Assembly (NCBI GenBank): GCA_031769625.1
Contig: JAUIMM010000700.1
Location: 248,001-312,000, forward strand
Direction: 5' to 3'
Length of the DNA: 64,000 nucleotides
Origin: Taudactylus pleione
Lineage: Eukaryota > Chordata > Amphibia > Anura > Myobatrachidae
Both the position numbers and the translations under genes were made by a program. A model generated the notes under the pieces. That model did no database searches, had not been told where the DNA came from, and saw only the letters and a program-made list of their open reading frames with translations. Positions 24,135-36,078 of this stretch are shown piece after piece. Position 1 is the first letter of the stretch, and the number at the start of each line of letters is the position of its first letter.

Positions 24135-25231
24135 TAAGGTTTTCTGAAAGTTTTCAGCAGAATTTTTAGGATTTTTGAAGGAAAACATTTTTGGCCGATT
24201 TTTAAGGTCCGGGGCTTACAGAATTTTTCATATCGGTAAATATCTTTCTGGAGGGTTCTGTGTCAAAATTAAGCACCAAAATCAACTTCTGTCACCGCAG
24301 AAAATCTTTTTTAAGGTTTACTGAAAGTTTTAAGGAGAATTTGGGGATTTTTGAAGAAAAAAATTTTTGGCCAGATTTTTAAGGTCTGGGGCTTACAGAA
24401 TTTTTCATACGGGTAAATATCTTTCTGGAGGGTTCTGTGTCAAAATTAAGCACCAAAATCAACTTCTGTCACCGCAGCAAATCTTTTTTAAGGTTTACTG
24501 AAAGTTTTAAGCAGAATTTGGGGATTTTTGAAGAAAAAATGTTTTGGCTGATTTTTAAGTTCCGGGGCTTACAGAATTTTTCATATGGGTAAATATCTTT
24601 CTGGAGGGTTCTGTGTCAAAATTAAGCACCAAAATCAACTTTTGTCACCGCAGCAAATCTTTTTTAAGATTTAATGAAAGTTTTAAGCAGCATTTGGGGA
24701 TTTTTGAAGAAAAAAATTTTTGTCTGATTTTTAAGGTCCGGGGCTTACAGAATTTTTAATATGGGTAAATATCTTTCTGGAGGGTTCTGTGTCAAATTTA
24801 TGCACCAAAATCAACTTCTGTCACCGCAGCAAATCTTTTTTAAGGTTTACTGAAAGTTTTAAGCAGAATTTGGGGATTTTTGAAGAAAAACATTTTGGGC
24901 CGATTTTTAAGGTCCGGGCCTTACAGAATTTTTCATACGGGTAAATATCTTTCTGGAGGGTTCTGTGTCAAAATTAAGCACCAAAATCAACTTCTGTCAC
25001 CTCAGCAAATATTTTTTAAGGTTTACTGAAAGTTTTAAGCAGAATTTGGGGATTTTTGAAGAAAAAAATATTTGGCTTATTTTTAAGGTCCGGGGCTTAC
25101 AGAATTTTTAATACGGGTAAATATCTTTCTGGAGGGTTCTGTGTCAAAATTAAGCACCAAAATCAACTTTTGTCACCGCAGCAAATCTTTTTTAAGGTTT
25201 TCTGAAAGTTTTAAGCAGAATTTGGGGATTT

Positions 25232-28200
25232 TTGAAGAAAAAAATTTTTGGCCGATTTTTAAGGTCCGGGGCTTACAAAATTTTTCATACGGGTAAATAT
25301 CTTTCTGGAGGGTTCTGTGTCAAAATTAAGCACCAAAATCAACTTCTGTCACCACAGCAAATCTTTTTAAGGTTTACTGAAAGTTTTAAGCAGAATTTGG
25401 GGATTTTTGAAGAAAAAAAATTTTGGCTGATTTTTAAGGTCCGGGGCTTACAGAATTTTTCATACGTGTAAATATCTTTCTGGAGGGTTCTGTGTCAAAA
25501 TTAAGCACCAAAATCAACTTTTGTCACCGCAGCAAATCTTTTTTAAGGTTTTCTGAAAGTTTTAAGCAGAATTTGGGGATTTTTGAAGAAAAAAATTTTT
25601 GGCTTATTTTTAAGGTCTGGGGCTTACAGAATTTTTCATATGGGTAAATATCTTTCTGGAGGGTTCTGTGTCAAAATTAAGCACCAAAATCAACTTCTGT
25701 CACCGCAGAAAATCTTTTTTAAGGTTTACTGAAAGTTTTAAGCAGAATTTGGGGATTTTTGAAGAAAAAAATTTTTGGCCGATTTTTAAGCTTCGGGGCT
25801 TACAGAATTTTTCATACGGGTAAATATCTTTCTGGAGGGTTCTGTGTCAAAATTAAGCACCAAAATCAACTTCTGTCACCGCAGCAAATCTTTTTAAGGT
25901 TTTCTGAAAGTTTTCAGCAGAATTTAAGGATTTTTGAAGGAAAAAATTTTTGGCCGATTTTTAAGGTCCGGGGCTTACAGAATTTTTCATATCGGTAAAT
26001 ATCTTTCTGGAGGGTTCTGTGTCAAAATTAAGCACCAAAATCAACTTCTGTCACCGCAGCAAATCTTTTTTAAGGTTTACTGAAAGTTTTAAGGAGAATT
26101 TGGGGATTTTTGAAGAAAAAAATTTTTGGCCAGATTTTTAAGGTCCGGGGCTTACAGAATTTTTCATACGGGTAAATATCTTTCTGGAGGGTTCTGTGTC
26201 AAAATTAAGCACCAAAATCAACTTCTGTCACCGCAGCAAATCTTTTTTAAGGTTTACTGAAAGTTTTAAGCAGAATTTGGGGATTTTTGAAGAAAAAAAT
26301 TTTTGGCTGATTTTTAAGTTCCAGGGCTTACAGAATTTTTCATATGGGTAAATATCTTTCTGGAGGGTTCTGTGTCAAAATTAAGCACCAAAATCAACTT
26401 TTGTCACCGCAGCAAATCTTTTTTAAGATTTAATGAAAGTTTTAAGCAGAATTTGGGGATTTTTGAAGAAAAAAATTTTTGGCTGATTTTTAAGGTCCGG
26501 GGCTTACAGAATTTTTAATACGGGTAAATATCTTTCTGGAGGGTTCTGTGTCAAAATTAAGCACCAAAATCAACTTTTGTCACCGCAGCAAATCTTTTTT
26601 AAGGTTTACTGAAAGTTTTAAGCAGAATTTGGGGATTTTTGAAGAAAAAAATATTTGGCTTATTTTTAAGGTCCGGGGCTTACAGAATTTTTCATACGTG
26701 TAAATATCTTTCTGGAGGGTTCTGTGTCAAAATTAAGCACCAAAATCAACTTTTGTCACCGCAGCAAATCTTTTTTAAGGTTTTCTGAAAGTTTTAAGCA
26801 GAATTTGGGGATTTTTGAAGAAAAAAATTTTTGGACGATTTTTAAGGTCCGGGGCTTACAGAATTTTTAATACGGGTAAATATCTTTCTGGAGGGTTCTG
26901 TGTCAAATTTATGCACCAAAATCAACTTCTGTCACCGCAGCAAATCTTTTTTAAGGTTTACTGAAAGTTTTAAGCAGAATTTGGGGATTTTTGAAGAAAA
27001 AAATTTTAGACCGATTTTTAAGGTCCGGGCCTTACAGAATTTTTCATACGGGTAAATATCTTTCTGGAGGGTTCTGTGTCAAAATTAAGCACCAAAATCA
27101 ACTTCTGTCACCTCAGCAAATATTTTTTAAGGTTTACTGAAAGTTTTAAGCAGAATTTGGGGATTTTTTAAGAAAAAAATTTTTGGCCGATTTTTAAGGT
27201 CCGGAGCTTACAGAATTTTTCATATGGGTAAATATCTTTCTGGAGAGTTCTGTGTCAAAATTAAGCACCAAAATCAACTTCTGTCACCGCAGCAAATCTT
27301 TTTTAAGGTTTACTGAAAGTTTTAAGCAGAATTTGGGGATTTTTGAAGAAAAAAATTTTTGGCTGATTTTTAAGTTCCAGGGCTTACAGAATTTTTCATA
27401 TGGGTAAATATCTTTCTGGAGGGTTCTGTGTCAAAATTAAGCACCAAAATCAACTTTTGTCACCGCAGCAAATCTTTTTTAAGATTTAATGAAAGTTTTA
27501 AGCAGAATTTGGGGATTTTTGAAGAAAAAAATTTTTGGCTGATTTTTAAGGTCCGGGGCTTACAGAATTTTTCATACGGGTAAATATCTTTCTGGAGGGT
27601 TCTGTGTCAAAATTAAGCACCAAAATCAACTTTTGTCACCGCAGCAAATCTTTTTTAAGGTTTACTGAAAGTTTTAAGCAGAATTTGGGGATTTTTGAAG
27701 AAAAAAATATTTGGCTTATTTTTAAGGTCCGGGGCTTACAGAATTTTTCATACGTGTAAATATCTTTCTGGAGGGTTCTGTGTCAAAATTAAGCACCAAA
27801 ATCAACTTTTGTCACCGCAGCAAATCTTTTTTAAGGTTTTCTGAAAGTTTTAAGCAGAATTTGGGGATTTTTGAAGAAAAAAATTTTTGGACGATTTTTA
27901 AGGTCCGGGGCTTACAGAATTTTTAATACGGGTAAATATCTTTCTGGAGGGTTCTGTGTCAAATTTATGCACCAAAATCAACTTCTGTCACCGCAGCAAA
28001 TCTTTTTTAAGGTTTACTGAAAGTTTTAAGCAGAATTTGGGGATTTTTGAAGAAAAAAATTTTGGACCGATTTTTAAGGTCCGGGCCTTACAGAATTTTT
28101 CATACGGGTAAATATCTTTCTGGAGGGTTCTGTGTCAAAATTAAGCACCAAAATCAACTTCTGTCACCTCAGCAAATATTTTTTAAGGTTTACTGAAAGT

Positions 28201-29630
28201 TTTAAGCAGAATTTGGGGATTTTTTAAGAAAAAAATTTTTGCCCGATTTTTAAGGTCCGGAGCTTACAGAATTTTTCATACGGGTAAATATCTTTCTGGA
28301 GGGTTCTGTGTCAAAATTAAGCACCAAAATCAACTTTTGTCACCGCAACAAATCTTTTTTAAGGTTTACTGAAAGTTTTAAGCAGAATTTGGGGATTTTT
28401 GAAGAAAAACATTTTTAGACGATTTTTAAAGTCCCGGGCTTACAGAATTTTTAATACGGGTAAATATCTTTCTGGAGGGTTCTGTGTCAAATTTATGCAC
28501 CAAAATCAACTTCTGTCACCGCAGCAAATCTTTTTTAAGGTTTACTGAAAGTTTTAAGCAGAATTTGGTGATTTTTGAAGAAAAAAATTTTTGGCCGATT
28601 TTTAAGATCCGGGGCTTACAGAATTTTTCATACGGGTAAATATCTTTCTGGAGGGTTCTGTGTCAAAATTAAGCACCAAAATCAACTTCTGTCACCGCAG
28701 CAAATCTTTTTTAAGGTTTATTGAAAGTTTTCAGCAGAATTTGGGGATTTTTGAAGAAAAAAAATTTTGGCCGATTTTTAAGGTCCGGAGCTTACAGAAT
28801 TTTTCATACGGGTAAATATCTTTCTGGAGGGTTCTGTGTCAAAATTAAGCACCAAAATCAACTTCTGTCACCGCAGCAAATCTTTTTTAAGGTTTACTGA
28901 AAGTTTTAAGCAGAATTTGGGGATTTTTAAAGATAAAAAATTTTGCCCGATTTTTAAGGTCTGGGGCTTACAGAATTTTTCATATGGGTAAATATCTTTC
29001 TGGAGGTTTCTGTGTCAAAATTAAGCACCAAAATCAACTTTTGTCACCGCAGCAAATCTTTTTTAAGGTTTACTGAAAGTTTTAAGCAGAATTTGGGGAT
29101 GTTTGAAGAAAAAAATTTTTGGCTGATTTTTAAGTTCCGGGGCTTACAGAATTTTTCATATGGGTAAATATCTTTCTGGAGGGTTCTGTGTCAAAATTAA
29201 GCACCAAAATCAACTTTTGTCACCGCAGCAAATCTTTTTTAAGATTTAATGAAAGTTTTAAGCAGAATTTGGGGATTTTTGAAGAAAAAAATTTTTGCCC
29301 GATTTTTAAGGTCCGGGGCTTACAGAATTTTTCATACGGGTAAATATCTTTCTGGAGGGTTCTGTGTCATAATTAAGCACCAAAATCAACTTTTGTCACC
29401 GCAGCAAATCTTTTTTAAGGTTTACTGAAAGTTTTAAGCAGAATTTGGGGATTTTTGAAGAAAAAAATATTTGGCTTATTTTTAAGGTCCAGGGCTTACA
29501 GAATTTTTAATACGGGTAAATATCTTTCTGGAGGGTTCTGTGTCAAAATTAAGCACCAAAATCAACTTTTGTCACCGCAGCAAATCTTTTTTAAGGTTTT
29601 CTGAAAGTTTTAAGCATAATTTGGGGATTT
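25232..29630 (+). repeat. Higher-order repeat unit, 25 monomers (4399 bp), mosaic
   Basis: The first half follows the 21-mer reference unit and contains a six-monomer duplication. The second half switches to variants of the older domain: CAACAAATC with AGACGATTTTTAAAGTCCC, AAGATCCGGGG, TTTATTGAAAGTTTTCAGC, AAAGATAAAAAATTTTG, GATGTTTGAAG and CATAATTAAG, as at about 15650-16850. It looks like an unequal exchange between two unit types. Confidence 0.75.
26225..28335 (+). repeat. Six-monomer (1056-bp) tandem duplication
   Basis: AGTTCCAGGG occurs at 26317 and 27373, exactly 6x176 bp apart. The intervening variants (GATTTAATG, ATATTTGGCTTA, TTTGGACG, CCGGGCC, CACCTCAG with TTTTTTAAGAAAA) repeat in order. 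Boundaries are approximate. Confidence 0.75.
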
Positions 29631-32600
29631 TTGAAGAAAAAAATTTTTGGCCGATTTTTAAGGTCCGGGGCTTACAAAATTTTTCATACGGGTAAATATC
29701 TTTCTGGAGGGTTCTGTGTCAAAATTAAGCACCAAAATCAACTTCTGTCACCACAGCAAATCTTTTTAAGGTTTACTGAAAGTTTTAAGCAGAATTTGGG
29801 GATTTTTGAAGAAAAAAAATTTTGGCTGATTTTTAAGGTCCGGGGCTTACAGAATTTTTCATACGTGTAAATATCTTTCTGGAGGGTTCTGTGTCAAAAT
29901 TAAGCACCAAAATCAACTTTTGTCACCGCAGCAAATCTTTTTTAAGGTTTTCTGAAAGTTTTAAGCAGAATTTGGGGATTTTTGAAGAAAAAAATTTTTG
30001 GCTTATTTTTAAGGTCTGGGGCTTACAGAATTTTTCATATGGGTAAATATCTTTCTGGAGGGTTCTGTGTCAAAATTAAGCACCAAAATCAACTTCTGTC
30101 ACCGCAGAAAATCTTTTTTAAGGTTTACTGAAAGTTTTAAGCAGAATTTGGGGATTTTTGAAGAAAAAAATTTTTGGCCGATTTTTAAGCTTCGGGGCTT
30201 ACAGAATTTTTCATACGGGTAAATATCTTTCTGGAGGGTTCTGTGTCAAAATTAAGCACCAAAATCAACTTCTGTCACCGCAGCAAATCTTTTTAAGGTT
30301 TTCTGAAAGTTTTCAGCAGAATTTAAGGATTTTTGAAGGAAAAAATTTTTGGCCGATTTTTAAGGTCCGGGGCTTACAGAATTTTTCATATCGGTAAATA
30401 TCTTTCTGGAGGGTTCTGTGTCAAAATTAAGCACCAAAATCAACTTCTGTCACCGCAGCAAATCTTTTTTAAGGTTTACTGAAAGTTTTAAGGAGAATTT
30501 GGGGATTTTTGAAGAAAAAAATTTTTGGCCAGATTTTTAAGGTCCGGGGCTTACAGAATTTTTCATACGGGTAAATATCTTTCTGGAGGGTTCTGTGTCA
30601 AAATTAAGCACCAAAATCAACTTCTGTCACCGCAGCAAATCTTTTTTAAGGTTTACTGAAAGTTTTAAGCAGAATTTGGGGATTTTTGAAGAAAAAAATT
30701 TTTGGCTGATTTTTAAGTTCCAGGGCTTACAGAATTTTTCATATGGGTAAATATCTTTCTGGAGGGTTCTGTGTCAAAATTAAGCACCAAAATCAACTTT
30801 TGTCACCGCAGCAAATCTTTTTTAAGATTTAATGAAAGTTTTAAGCAGAATTTGGGGATTTTTGAAAAAAAAAATTTTTGGCTGATTTTTAAGGTCCGGG
30901 GCTTACAGAATTTTTAATACGGGTAAATATCTTTCTGGAGGGTTCTGTGTCAAAATTAAGCACCAAAATCAACTTTTGTCACCGCAGCAAATCTTTTTTA
31001 AGGTTTACTGAAAGTTTTAAGCAGAATTTGGGGATTTTTGAAGAAAAAAATATTTGGCTTATTTTTAAGGTCCGGGGCTTACAGAATTTTTCATACGTGT
31101 AAATATCTTTCTGGAGGGTTCTGTGTCAAAATTAAGCACCAAAATCAACTTTTGTCACCGCAGCAAATCTTTTTTAAGGTTTTCTGAAAGTTTTAAGCAG
31201 AATTTGGGGATTTTTGAAGAAAAAAATTTTTGGACGATTTTTAAGGTCCGGGGCTTACAGAATTTTTAATACGGGTAAATATCTTTCTGGAGGGTTCTGT
31301 GTCAAATTTATGCACCAAAATCAACTTCTGTCACCGCAGCAAATCTTTTTTAAGGTTTACTGAAAGTTTTAAGCAGAATTTGGGGATTTTTGAAGAAAAA
31401 AATTTTGGGCCGATTTTTAAGGTCCGGGCCTTACAGAATTTTTCATACGGGTAAATATCTTTCTGGAGGGTTCTGTGTCAAAATTAAGCACCAAAATCAA
31501 CTTCTGTCACCTCAGCAAATATTTTTTAAGGTTTACTGAAAGTTTTAAGCAGAATTTGGGGATTTTTGAACAAAAAAATTTTTGCCCGATTTTTAAGGTC
31601 CGGAGCTTACAGAATTTTTCATACGGGTAAATATCTTTCTGGAGAGTTCTGTGTCAAAATTAAGCACCAAAATCAACTTTTGTCACCGCAGCAAATCTTT
31701 TTTAAGATTTAAAGAAAGTTTTAAGCAGAATTTGGGGATTTTTGAAGAAAAAAATTTTTGACCGATTTTTTAGGTCCGTGGCTTACAGAATTTTTCATAC
31801 GGGTAAATATCTTTCTGGAGGGTTCTGTGTCAAAATTAAGCACCAAAATCAACTTTTGTCACCGCAGCAAATCTTTTTTAAGGTTTTCTGAAAGTTTTGA
31901 GCAGAATTTGGGGATTTTTGAAGAAAAAAATTTTGGGCCGATTTTTAAGGTCTGGGGCTTACAGAATTTTTCATATGGGTAAATATCTTTCTGGAGGGTT
32001 CTGTGTCAAAATTAAGCACCAAAATCAACTTCTGTCACCGCAGAAAATCTTTTTTAAGGTTTACTGAAAGTTTTAAGCAGAATTTGGGGATTTTTGAAGA
32101 AAAAAATTTTTGGCCGATTTTTAAGCTCCGGGGCTTACAGAATTTTTCATACGGGTAAATATCTTTCTGGAGGGTTCTGTGTCAAAATTAAGCACCAAAA
32201 TCAACTTCTGTCACCGCAGCAAATCTTTTTAAGGTTTTCTGAAAGTTTTCAGCAGAATTTTTAGGATTTTTGAAGGAAAACATTTTTGGCCGATTTTTAA
32301 GGTCCGGGGCTTACAGAATTTTTCATATCGGTAAATATCTTTCTGGAGGGTTCTGTGTCAAAATTAAGCACCAAAATCAACTTCTGTCACCGCAGCAAAT
32401 CTTTTTTAAGGTTTACTGAAAGTTTTAAGGAGAATTTGGGGATTTTTGAAGAAAAAAATTTTTGGCCAGATTTTTAAGGTCTGGGGCTTACAGAATTTTT
32501 CATACGGGTAAATATCTTTCTGGAGGGTTCTGTGTCAAAATTAAGCACCAAAATCAACTTCTGTCACCGCAGCAAATCTTTTTTAAGGTTTACTGAAAGT

Positions 32601-33855
32601 TTTAAGCAGAATTTGGGGATTTTTGAAGAAAAAATGTTTTGGCTGATTTTTAAGTTCCGGGGCTTACAGAATTTTTCATATGGGTAAATATCTTTCTGGA
32701 GGGTTCTGTGTCAAAATTAAGCACCAAAATCAACTTTTGTCACCGCAGCAAATCTTTTTTAAGATTTAATGAAAGTTTTAAGCAGCATTTGGGGATTTTT
32801 GAAGAAAAAAATTTTTGGCTGATTTTTAAGGTCCGGGGCTTACAGAATTTTTAATACGGGTAAATATCTTTCTGGAGGGTTCTGTGTCAAATTTATGCAC
32901 CAAAATCAACTTCTGTCACCGCAGCAAATCTTTTTTAAGGTTTACTGAAAGTTTTAAGCAGAATTTGGGGATTTTTGAAGAAAAAAATTTTGGGCCGATT
33001 TTTAAGGTCCGGGCCTTACAGAATTTTTCATACGGGTAAATATCTTTCTGGAGGGTTCTGTGTCAAAATTAAGCACCAAAATCAACTTCTGTCACCTCAG
33101 CAAATATTTTTTAAGGTTTACTGAAAGTTTTAAGCAGAATTTGGGGATTTTTGAAGAAAAAAATATTTGGCCGATTTTTAAGGTCCGGGGCTTACAGAAT
33201 TTTTAATACGGGTAAATATCTTTCTGGAGGGTTCTGTGTCAAAATTAAGCACCAAAATCAACTTCTGTCACCGCAGCAAATCTTTTTTAAGGTTTACTGA
33301 AAGTTTTAAGGAGAATTTGGGGATTTTTGAAGAAAAAAATTTTTGGCCAGATTTTTAAGGTCTGGGGCTTACAGAATTTTTCATACGGGTAAATATCTTT
33401 CTGGAGGGTTCTGTGTCAAAATTAAGCACCAAAATCAACTTCTGTCACCGCAGCAAATCTTTTTTAAGGTTTACTGAAAGTTTTAAGCAGAATTTGGGGA
33501 TTTTTGAAGAAAAAATGTTTTGGCTGATTTTTAAGTTCCGGGGCTTACAGAATTTTTCATATGGGTAAATATCTTTCTGGAGGGTTCTGTGTCAAAATTA
33601 AGCACCAAAATCAACTTTTGTCACCGCAGCAAATCTTTTTTAAGATTTAATGAAAGTTTTAAGCAGCATTTGGGGATTTTTGAAGAAAAAAATTTTTGGC
33701 TGATTTTTAAGGTCCGGGGCTTACAGAATTTTTAATACGGGTAAATATCTTTCTGGAGGGTTCTGTGTCAAAATTAAGCACCAAAATCAACTTTTGTCAC
33801 CGCAGCAAATCTTTTTTAAGGTTTTCTGAAAGTTTTAAGCAGAATTTGGGGATTT
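29631..33855 (+). repeat. Higher-order repeat unit, 24 monomers (4225 bp)
   Basis: Follows the 21-mer reference order, then repeats three monomers (AAGGAGAATTT, AAAATGTTTTGG, GCAGCATTTGG) before the next unit start. AAAATGTTTT occurs at 32631 and 33512. Confidence 0.78.
32206..32229 (+). other. Empty-site equivalent of the LINE copy B insertion point (3)
   Basis: Same neighbours again. Sequence after this point, through AAGGAG, AAAATGTTTTGG and GCAGCATTTGG, matches the DNA that follows copy B at 42690. Confidence 0.88.
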
Positions 33856-35926
33856 TTGAAGAAAAAAATTTTTGGCCGATTTTTAAGGTCCGGGGCTTAC
33901 AAAATTTTTCATACGGGTAAATATCTTTCTGGAGGGTTCTGTGTCAAAATTAAGCACCAAAATCAACTTCTGTCACCACAGCAAATCTTTTTAAGGTTTA
34001 CTGAAAGTTTTAAGCAGAATTTGGGGATTTTTGAAGAAAAAAAATTTTGGCTGATTTTTAAGGTCCGGGGCTTACAGAATTTTTCATACGTGTAAATATC
34101 TTTCTGGAGGGTTCTGTGTCAAAATTAAGCACCAAAATCAACTTTTGTCACCGCAGCAAATCTTTTTTAAGGTTTTCTGAAAGTTTTAAGCAGAATTTGG
34201 GGATTTTTGAAGAAAAAAATTTTTGGCTTATTTTTAAGGTCTGGGGCTTACAGAATTTTTCATATGGGTAAATATCTTTCTGGAGGGTTCTGTGTCAAAA
34301 TTAAGCACCAAAATCAACTTCTGTCACCGCAGAAAATCTTTTTTAAGGTTTACTGAAAGTTTTAAGCAGAATTTGGGGATTTTTGAAGAAAAAAATTTTT
34401 GGCCGATTTTTAAGCTTCGGGGCTTACAGAATTTTTCATACGGGTAAATATCTTTCTGGAGGGTTCTGTGTCAAAATTAAGCACCAAAATCAACTTCTGT
34501 CACCGCAGCAAATCTTTTTAAGGTTTTCTGAAAGTTTTCAGCAGAATTTAAGGATTTTTGAAGGAAAAAATTTTTGGCCGATTTTTAAGGTCCGGGGCTT
34601 ACAGAATTTTTCATATCGGTAAATATCTTTCTGGAGGGTTCTGTGTCAAAATTAAGCACCAAAATCAACTTCTGTCACCGCAGCAAATCTTTTTTAAGGT
34701 TTACTGAAAGTTTTAAGGAGAACTTGGGGATTTTTGAAGAAAAAAATTTTTGGCCAGATTTTTAAGGTCCGGGGCTTACAGAATTTTTCATACGGGTAAA
34801 TATCTTTCTGGAGGGTTCTGTGTCAAAATTAAGCACCAAAATCAACTTCTGTCACCGCAGCAAATCTTTTTTAAGGTTTACTGAAAGTTTTAAGCAGAAT
34901 TTGGGGATTTTTGAAGAAAAAAATTTTTGGCTGATTTTTAAGTTCCAGGGCTTACAGAATTTTTCATACGTGTAAATATCTTTCTGGAGGGTTCTGTGTC
35001 AAAATTAAGCACCAAAATCAACTTTTGTCACCGCAGCAAATCTTTTTTAAGGTTTTCTGAAAGTTTTAAGCAGAATTTGGGGATTTTTGAAGAAAAAAAT
35101 TTTTGGACGATTTTTAAGGTCCGGGGCTTACAGAATTTTTAATACGGGTAAATATCTTTCTGGAGGGTTCTGTGTCAAAATTAAGCACCAAAATCAACTT
35201 CTGTCACCTCAGCAAATATTTTTTAAGGTTTACTGAAAGTTTTAAGCAGAATTTGGGGATTTTTGAACAAAAAAATTTTTGCCCGATTTTTAAGGTCCGG
35301 AGCTTACAGAATTTTTCATACGGGTAAATATCTTTCTGGAGAGTTCTGTGTCAAAATTAAGCACCAAAATCAACTTTTGTCACCGCAGCAAATCTTTTTT
35401 AAGATTTAATGAAAGTTTTAAGCAGAATTTGGGGATTTTTGAAGAAAAAATTTTTTGACCGATTTTTAAGGTCCGTGGCTTACAGCATTTTTCATACGGG
35501 TAAATATCTTTCTGGAGGGTTCTGTGTCAAAATTAAGCACCAAAATCAACTTTTGTCACCGCAGCAAATCTTTTTTAAGGTTTTCTGAAAGTTTTGAGCA
35601 GAATTTGGGGATTTTTGAAGAAAAAAATTTTTGGCCGATTTTTAAGGTCTGGGGCTTACAGAATTTTTCATATGGGTAAATATCTTTCTGGAGGGTTCTG
35701 TGTCAAAATTAAGCACCAAAATCAACTTCTGTCACCGCAGAAAATCTTTTTTAAGGTTTACTGAAAGTTTTATGCAGAATTTGGGGATTTTTGAAGAAAA
35801 AAATTTTTGGCCGATTTTTAAGCTCCGGGGCTTACAGAATTTTTCATACGGGTAAATATCTTTCTGGAGGGTTCTGTGTCAAAATTAAGCACCAAAATCA
35901 ACTTCTGTCACCGCAGCAAATCTTTT
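33856..35926 (+). repeat. Higher-order repeat unit interrupted by LINE copy B
   Basis: Begins with the same marker monomers as the other units and shortens in the middle. It runs through the GACCG/CCGTGG, TTTTGAGCAG and AAGCTCCGGGG monomers, then stops at the LINE. The next monomers of the unit (TTTTTAGGATT/GAAAACATT, AAGGAG, AAAATGTTTTGG, GCAGCATTTGG) resume at 42690 on the other side, so the LINE split an existing unit. Confidence 0.8.
35903..35926 (+). repeat. Left target-site duplication of LINE copy B (24 bp)
   Basis: Begins TTCTGTCACCGC, ends AATCTTTT, and is immediately followed by the element start GGGAGAGGAG. An identical copy lies at 42690-42713. Uninterrupted paralogous sites contain only one copy, so this is a true duplication and not just array periodicity. 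Confidence 0.9.
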
Positions 35927-36078
35927 GGGAGAGGAGTGTCCTAGGAGGAGGTGGTGAGCTGCTGAGACAGGGAGAGGGCTTCCCCAGGCAGGCTGATTCC
36001 TCCGGGGGATGATATCGCTGCTGATCCTGCTGTTTGTGGTGCTGAGGATTTGCTGTGGTGCTGCTGCCTTTCAGCACC
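35927..36078 (+). other. LINE copy B 5' leader
   Basis: This is 152 bp from the element start to the ORF1 ATG, the same length in copy C, with only a handful of substitutions between them. LINEs normally need an internal promoter here; I recognise no specific promoter motif. The ORF1 ATG sits in CACCATGA, a good initiation context (A at -3). Confidence 0.75.

Larger units (their letters stand above)
20656..25231 (+). repeat. Higher-order repeat unit, 26 monomers (4576 bp)
   Basis: Same monomer order as the preceding 21-mer unit plus five extra monomers. The extra length is exactly one repetition of the TTCCAGGGC to CCGGGCC segment. Confidence 0.8.
5094..35926 (+). repeat. 176-bp satellite array, block 1 (about 175 monomers)
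   Basis: Head-to-tail monomers. Successive GTCACCG landmarks at 5098, 5274, 5450 and 5626 are 176 bp apart, and larger spacings are multiples of 176 with rare 1-bp slips. Landmarks along the monomer: GTCACCGCAGCAAATC, GAAAGTTTTAAGCAGAATTT, GGGGATTTTTGAAG, a central A6-7/T4-6 run, CCGGGGCTTACAGAATTTTT, GGGTAAATATCTTTCTGGAG, GGGTTCTGTGTC and AAGCACCAAAATCAACTT. One monomer counted by hand has 59 G+C of 176. All monomers are in one orientation. No genes or other insertions were seen inside. 176 is not a multiple of three, so the short ORFs in it are by-products. Length and head-to-tail order fit centromeric or pericentromeric satellites; that role is inference. I saw no CENP-B-box-like motif. 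Confidence 0.97.

Noticed and set aside
7625..34622. Repeated 62-114-codon ORFs in the satellite (for example 7625-7864, 20656-20895, 34383-34622), often near-identical
   Set aside because: They span about 1.4 monomers and exist only where a variant monomer lacks a stop in that frame. 176 is not a multiple of three, so frames rotate. Many use GTG or TTG starts. No start context, domain or selection pattern; by-products of the repeat.
5094..35926. CENP-B box in the satellite monomer
   Set aside because: I found no match to the CENP-B-box pattern on either strand of the typical monomer.
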